Source: Sphagnum compactum
Taxonomy: Eukaryota > Bryophyta > Sphagnopsida > Sphagnales
NCBI GenBank assembly: GCA_965153455.1
Contig: OZ234501.1
Coordinates: forward strand, 15,488,855-15,552,854
Length of the DNA: 64,000 nt
Direction of reading: 5' to 3'
The notes under the pieces were generated by a model. The model was not told the DNA's origin, searched no databases, and worked only from the letters and a program-made list of their open reading frames with translations. Below, in pieces: positions 61,701 to 64,000 of the stretch. Both the position numbers and the translations under genes were made by a program. The first letter of the stretch is position 1. Each line of letters starts with the position of its first letter.

Positions 61701-63585
61701 ACAAAAATGGGGCCAATGATGCTAGAATTTGTCATAAACCCAAATATTTTCAAAGAAATGATTGATTCTAAAGAAAATTTGAAGTAACAATTAAAGGAAG
61801 AATTTGGAGCTTCTTTAAAACAAGAAGAAATTTTGGATGTTTATGGGTAGTTAAATTTTTAAATTAAAAAATATGAAACTTTGATTTGTATGTGATGTTA
61901 ATCATAATTTAAATTTGATTTTTTGGAGTTCAAAGTTGAAACTTGTCAAAGGCATTAAAAATTAAAATTAAAATTCTTGAATTTCTAATTAAAATAATGA
62001 TATGTTGCAAAATTGCCTACTTATTAATTTTTTAATTTTCCCAAGTCGAACCACCTTGTAAATAATTGGTAAACCGTTTTTTCAAAAAAAATTAACATTA
62101 GTTGGTTCCTTCATTTCTTGATAATTGGAACTAGCAATTGTATGAAAAATAGATAACTACCCATCAGTAGTGTTAAACTCTTGAACCCAAAATCAACCCA
62201 CTTAAGGTTAATACCAATAGTATATGTGGGCATGAAAACAATTATTCTCCAAAGTATTGATGGGATTACAAATGCTTTCAAAATACCAAGACTAAAAAGG
62301 GGATGGGTTTTGAAGGAAGTGGAGAGATGGGAAATGAATTAAATTGGTCCCTAGAATAAGTTAAGGATATTGTTCTAATTATTTGCAAAGAGCAATGAAT
62401 TAAATAAAAAGAGAAATTTGTTAAAAAATTTATTCGTAAAGTCGTGGATAATGGGCACCATATCCCCGATTTGGTTGAAATTGGGACTAAGAAAAACATA
62501 AATAAGACCCAAAAAAAAAAACACATGTATGAATTGGGGCTTGAATTTCATATTAGCACCAATTTTGATGTTTAAAAAGAGTTTCATACTTAGTTTTTAA
62601 TTTGTTGCTTATTGTAGTGTATTGCACTTACACTATGCTTTCACCACTATTTGATAATTGTGCCCCTTTATGTACATTTTTTTTACTCCCACCTTCAAAT
62701 CCTATGGACCAACCCCAATATTGATTATTTTTTGCTAATCATGAAGAGATTTAGTAATTAAACTAGAATGCATAGATCCCCAAAATATTGTAAGTACGAG
62801 AATGTCATTAGCAAAAGTAATCAAGTTTACACTAGAGAAAAATACAGTTTTCCTTAAATTTCTCAAAATTGTTTTTTCGACAAAATGACAAAATTAGTCC
62901 CAACAAAATCACTCCAAATTAGGAATACAAATTATCTAGGTATGACAATTTCACTTAGAAAAATAAATAGCTGGTATGATCAAGAGGGGCCCAATGCCCC
63001 CAATAACAATAGAAAGACAAGCTTTTAGAGTTGTTACACACACACACACACTCAAGATTCAACAAGAGAATTTCTTTGCTCAATCCCGCATGACTTGGGA
63101 AGGTAGAGGACTGGTGTTTTGAGCAAAACAAAGGATGGGATGATGGGATGTAGTTTGGTGTTAGGATTTAGGGTTGTTCTAATCTCGACCTCAAATGGAT
63201 GCAAAATCCAAAATCACCTAAAATTGATGTACTTTGGCATCTTAGAGTATTTTTATATTAGGAAAATGTTTGAAGCTTTCAAAAGATCTTTTTTTTCCTT
63301 CTTCTTCTTCAAAAGAACATAATTTTGTGAAGGAAGAAAGAGAATAATCGGTCACAACAACATTAGAGTTTTACACATAAAAAATATTCAAAACAACATA
63401 ACTATTGGAAACGGAAATGTGGAACTTGCCAAGGTAGTAGTAGTACGGTGCTAGGACTTGAAAGGATTCCATGCATGGGCGGATGGTGCAGGCATGGATT
63501 TAAAACAATAAATAAATGATCCCCATTTTTGTCGTTTAGTTAACACAATTGGAAAGCAATGTAAATTTTAATGCCAAAAGGGAAG
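58747..63585. other. AT-rich gene-poor DNA
   Basis: No gene recognised. The segment at 59905-60130 (GAGTTATGGTCAAAAGAATG onward) resembles the inverted 50.4-50.6 kb segment. Remaining open frames are short and motif-free. Confidence 0.45.
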
Positions 63586-63681
63586 TGCAATTACCTCGTG
63601 CTTTAAAAAACATTATTGGCTATATACACCTGCAATTACCTCGTGCTTTAAAAATTTTTATTGGCTATATACACCGTGCAA
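63586..63681. repeat. 45-bp tandem duplication
   Basis: TGCAATTACCTCGTGCTTTA onward, ending CTATATACACC, occurs at 63586-63630 and 63631-63675, and a third partial copy (GTGCAAT) begins straight after. The copies differ by a few bases in the A/T-rich middle. Confidence 0.9.
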
Positions 63682-64000
63682 TAGTTCTCTCCAATTATTT
63701 TTCCACTTGTTTTTTTGAGGTTTTGTTCGTACACTTTTTTTGCCAACGGAAAGCACTGGCAGAAATTGTTACGGCACATTATCAAGCGGAATCTGTCCTT
63801 GGCAAAAGGTGCGGCATTTTGAGAAAACTTTCGAAATTAATTGGTCAGAACCCGTTATTTTGGGTTTCCATTAAGAACATCCCATCAACCGATCCATATA
63901 TACACTAACCTTACCCACTGGTTCGAAAAAATCAAATAATTTGTTACGGCCTGTAATTGCGGTTTTGTGAAAACTCGCAATAATCAAAGAATGAACCCAA

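Noticed and set aside
1-64000. tRNA, rRNA or microRNA genes
   Set aside because: No segment with tRNA A/B-box spacing and cloverleaf, or rRNA sequence, was recognised by reading; a tRNAscan-SE/Infernal run would settle it.

Overview
This is nuclear DNA from a land plant. Genes are split by short GT-AG introns, and the recognisable families (Brittle-1 carrier, IQD, lipase/GTPase, proteasome PBG1, cycling Dof factor) are plant-type. Long AT-rich intergenic stretches, full of simple repeats and decayed sequence, separate them. One gene encodes a protein with the GYxG repeat pattern of ciliary microtubule inner proteins, and a degraded PPR relict is also present. Together these suggest a plant with swimming sperm and a fairly large genome. 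A fern is my first guess (inference); lycophyte, bryophyte, cycad and Ginkgo cannot be excluded.

Layout. 1-3.3 kb: AT-rich, with one inverted repeat. 3.3-6.15 kb (+): five-exon Brittle-1-type adenine nucleotide carrier, pyrimidine-rich leader upstream. 7.88-9.33 kb (-): four-exon CIMIP2/FAM166-like gene, convergent with the carrier. 10-13.5 kb: TTAGGG cluster, 35-bp repeats with an inverted copy, a GC-rich patch and a G-run/T-run minisatellite. 15.41-18.40 kb (+): five-exon IQD calmodulin-binding protein. 18.4-30.2 kb: gene-poor; CACTA-like terminus at 23.08 kb, ~90-bp repeats and a decayed coding relict on the minus strand at 24.5-25.9 kb. 30.3-34.8 kb (+): CpG-rich start, leader with a 60-bp triplicate, then a single-exon 995-residue lipase/P-loop protein. 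35.38-35.70 kb: broken PPR relict. 37.9-40.47 kb (+): intact six-exon 20S proteasome beta-7 gene. 43.83-46.50 kb (-): two-exon cycling-Dof-factor-type gene, then a (GAA)n-rich leader/promoter to about 47.8 kb. 48-64 kb: no gene recognised; homopolymers, telomere-like tracts, tandem duplications and a 70/74-bp array at 58.39-58.75 kb.

The genes are unrelated in function and each looks independently transcribed. All exon models were built by eye, from reading frame, splice dinucleotides and remembered family motifs; no alignment was run.
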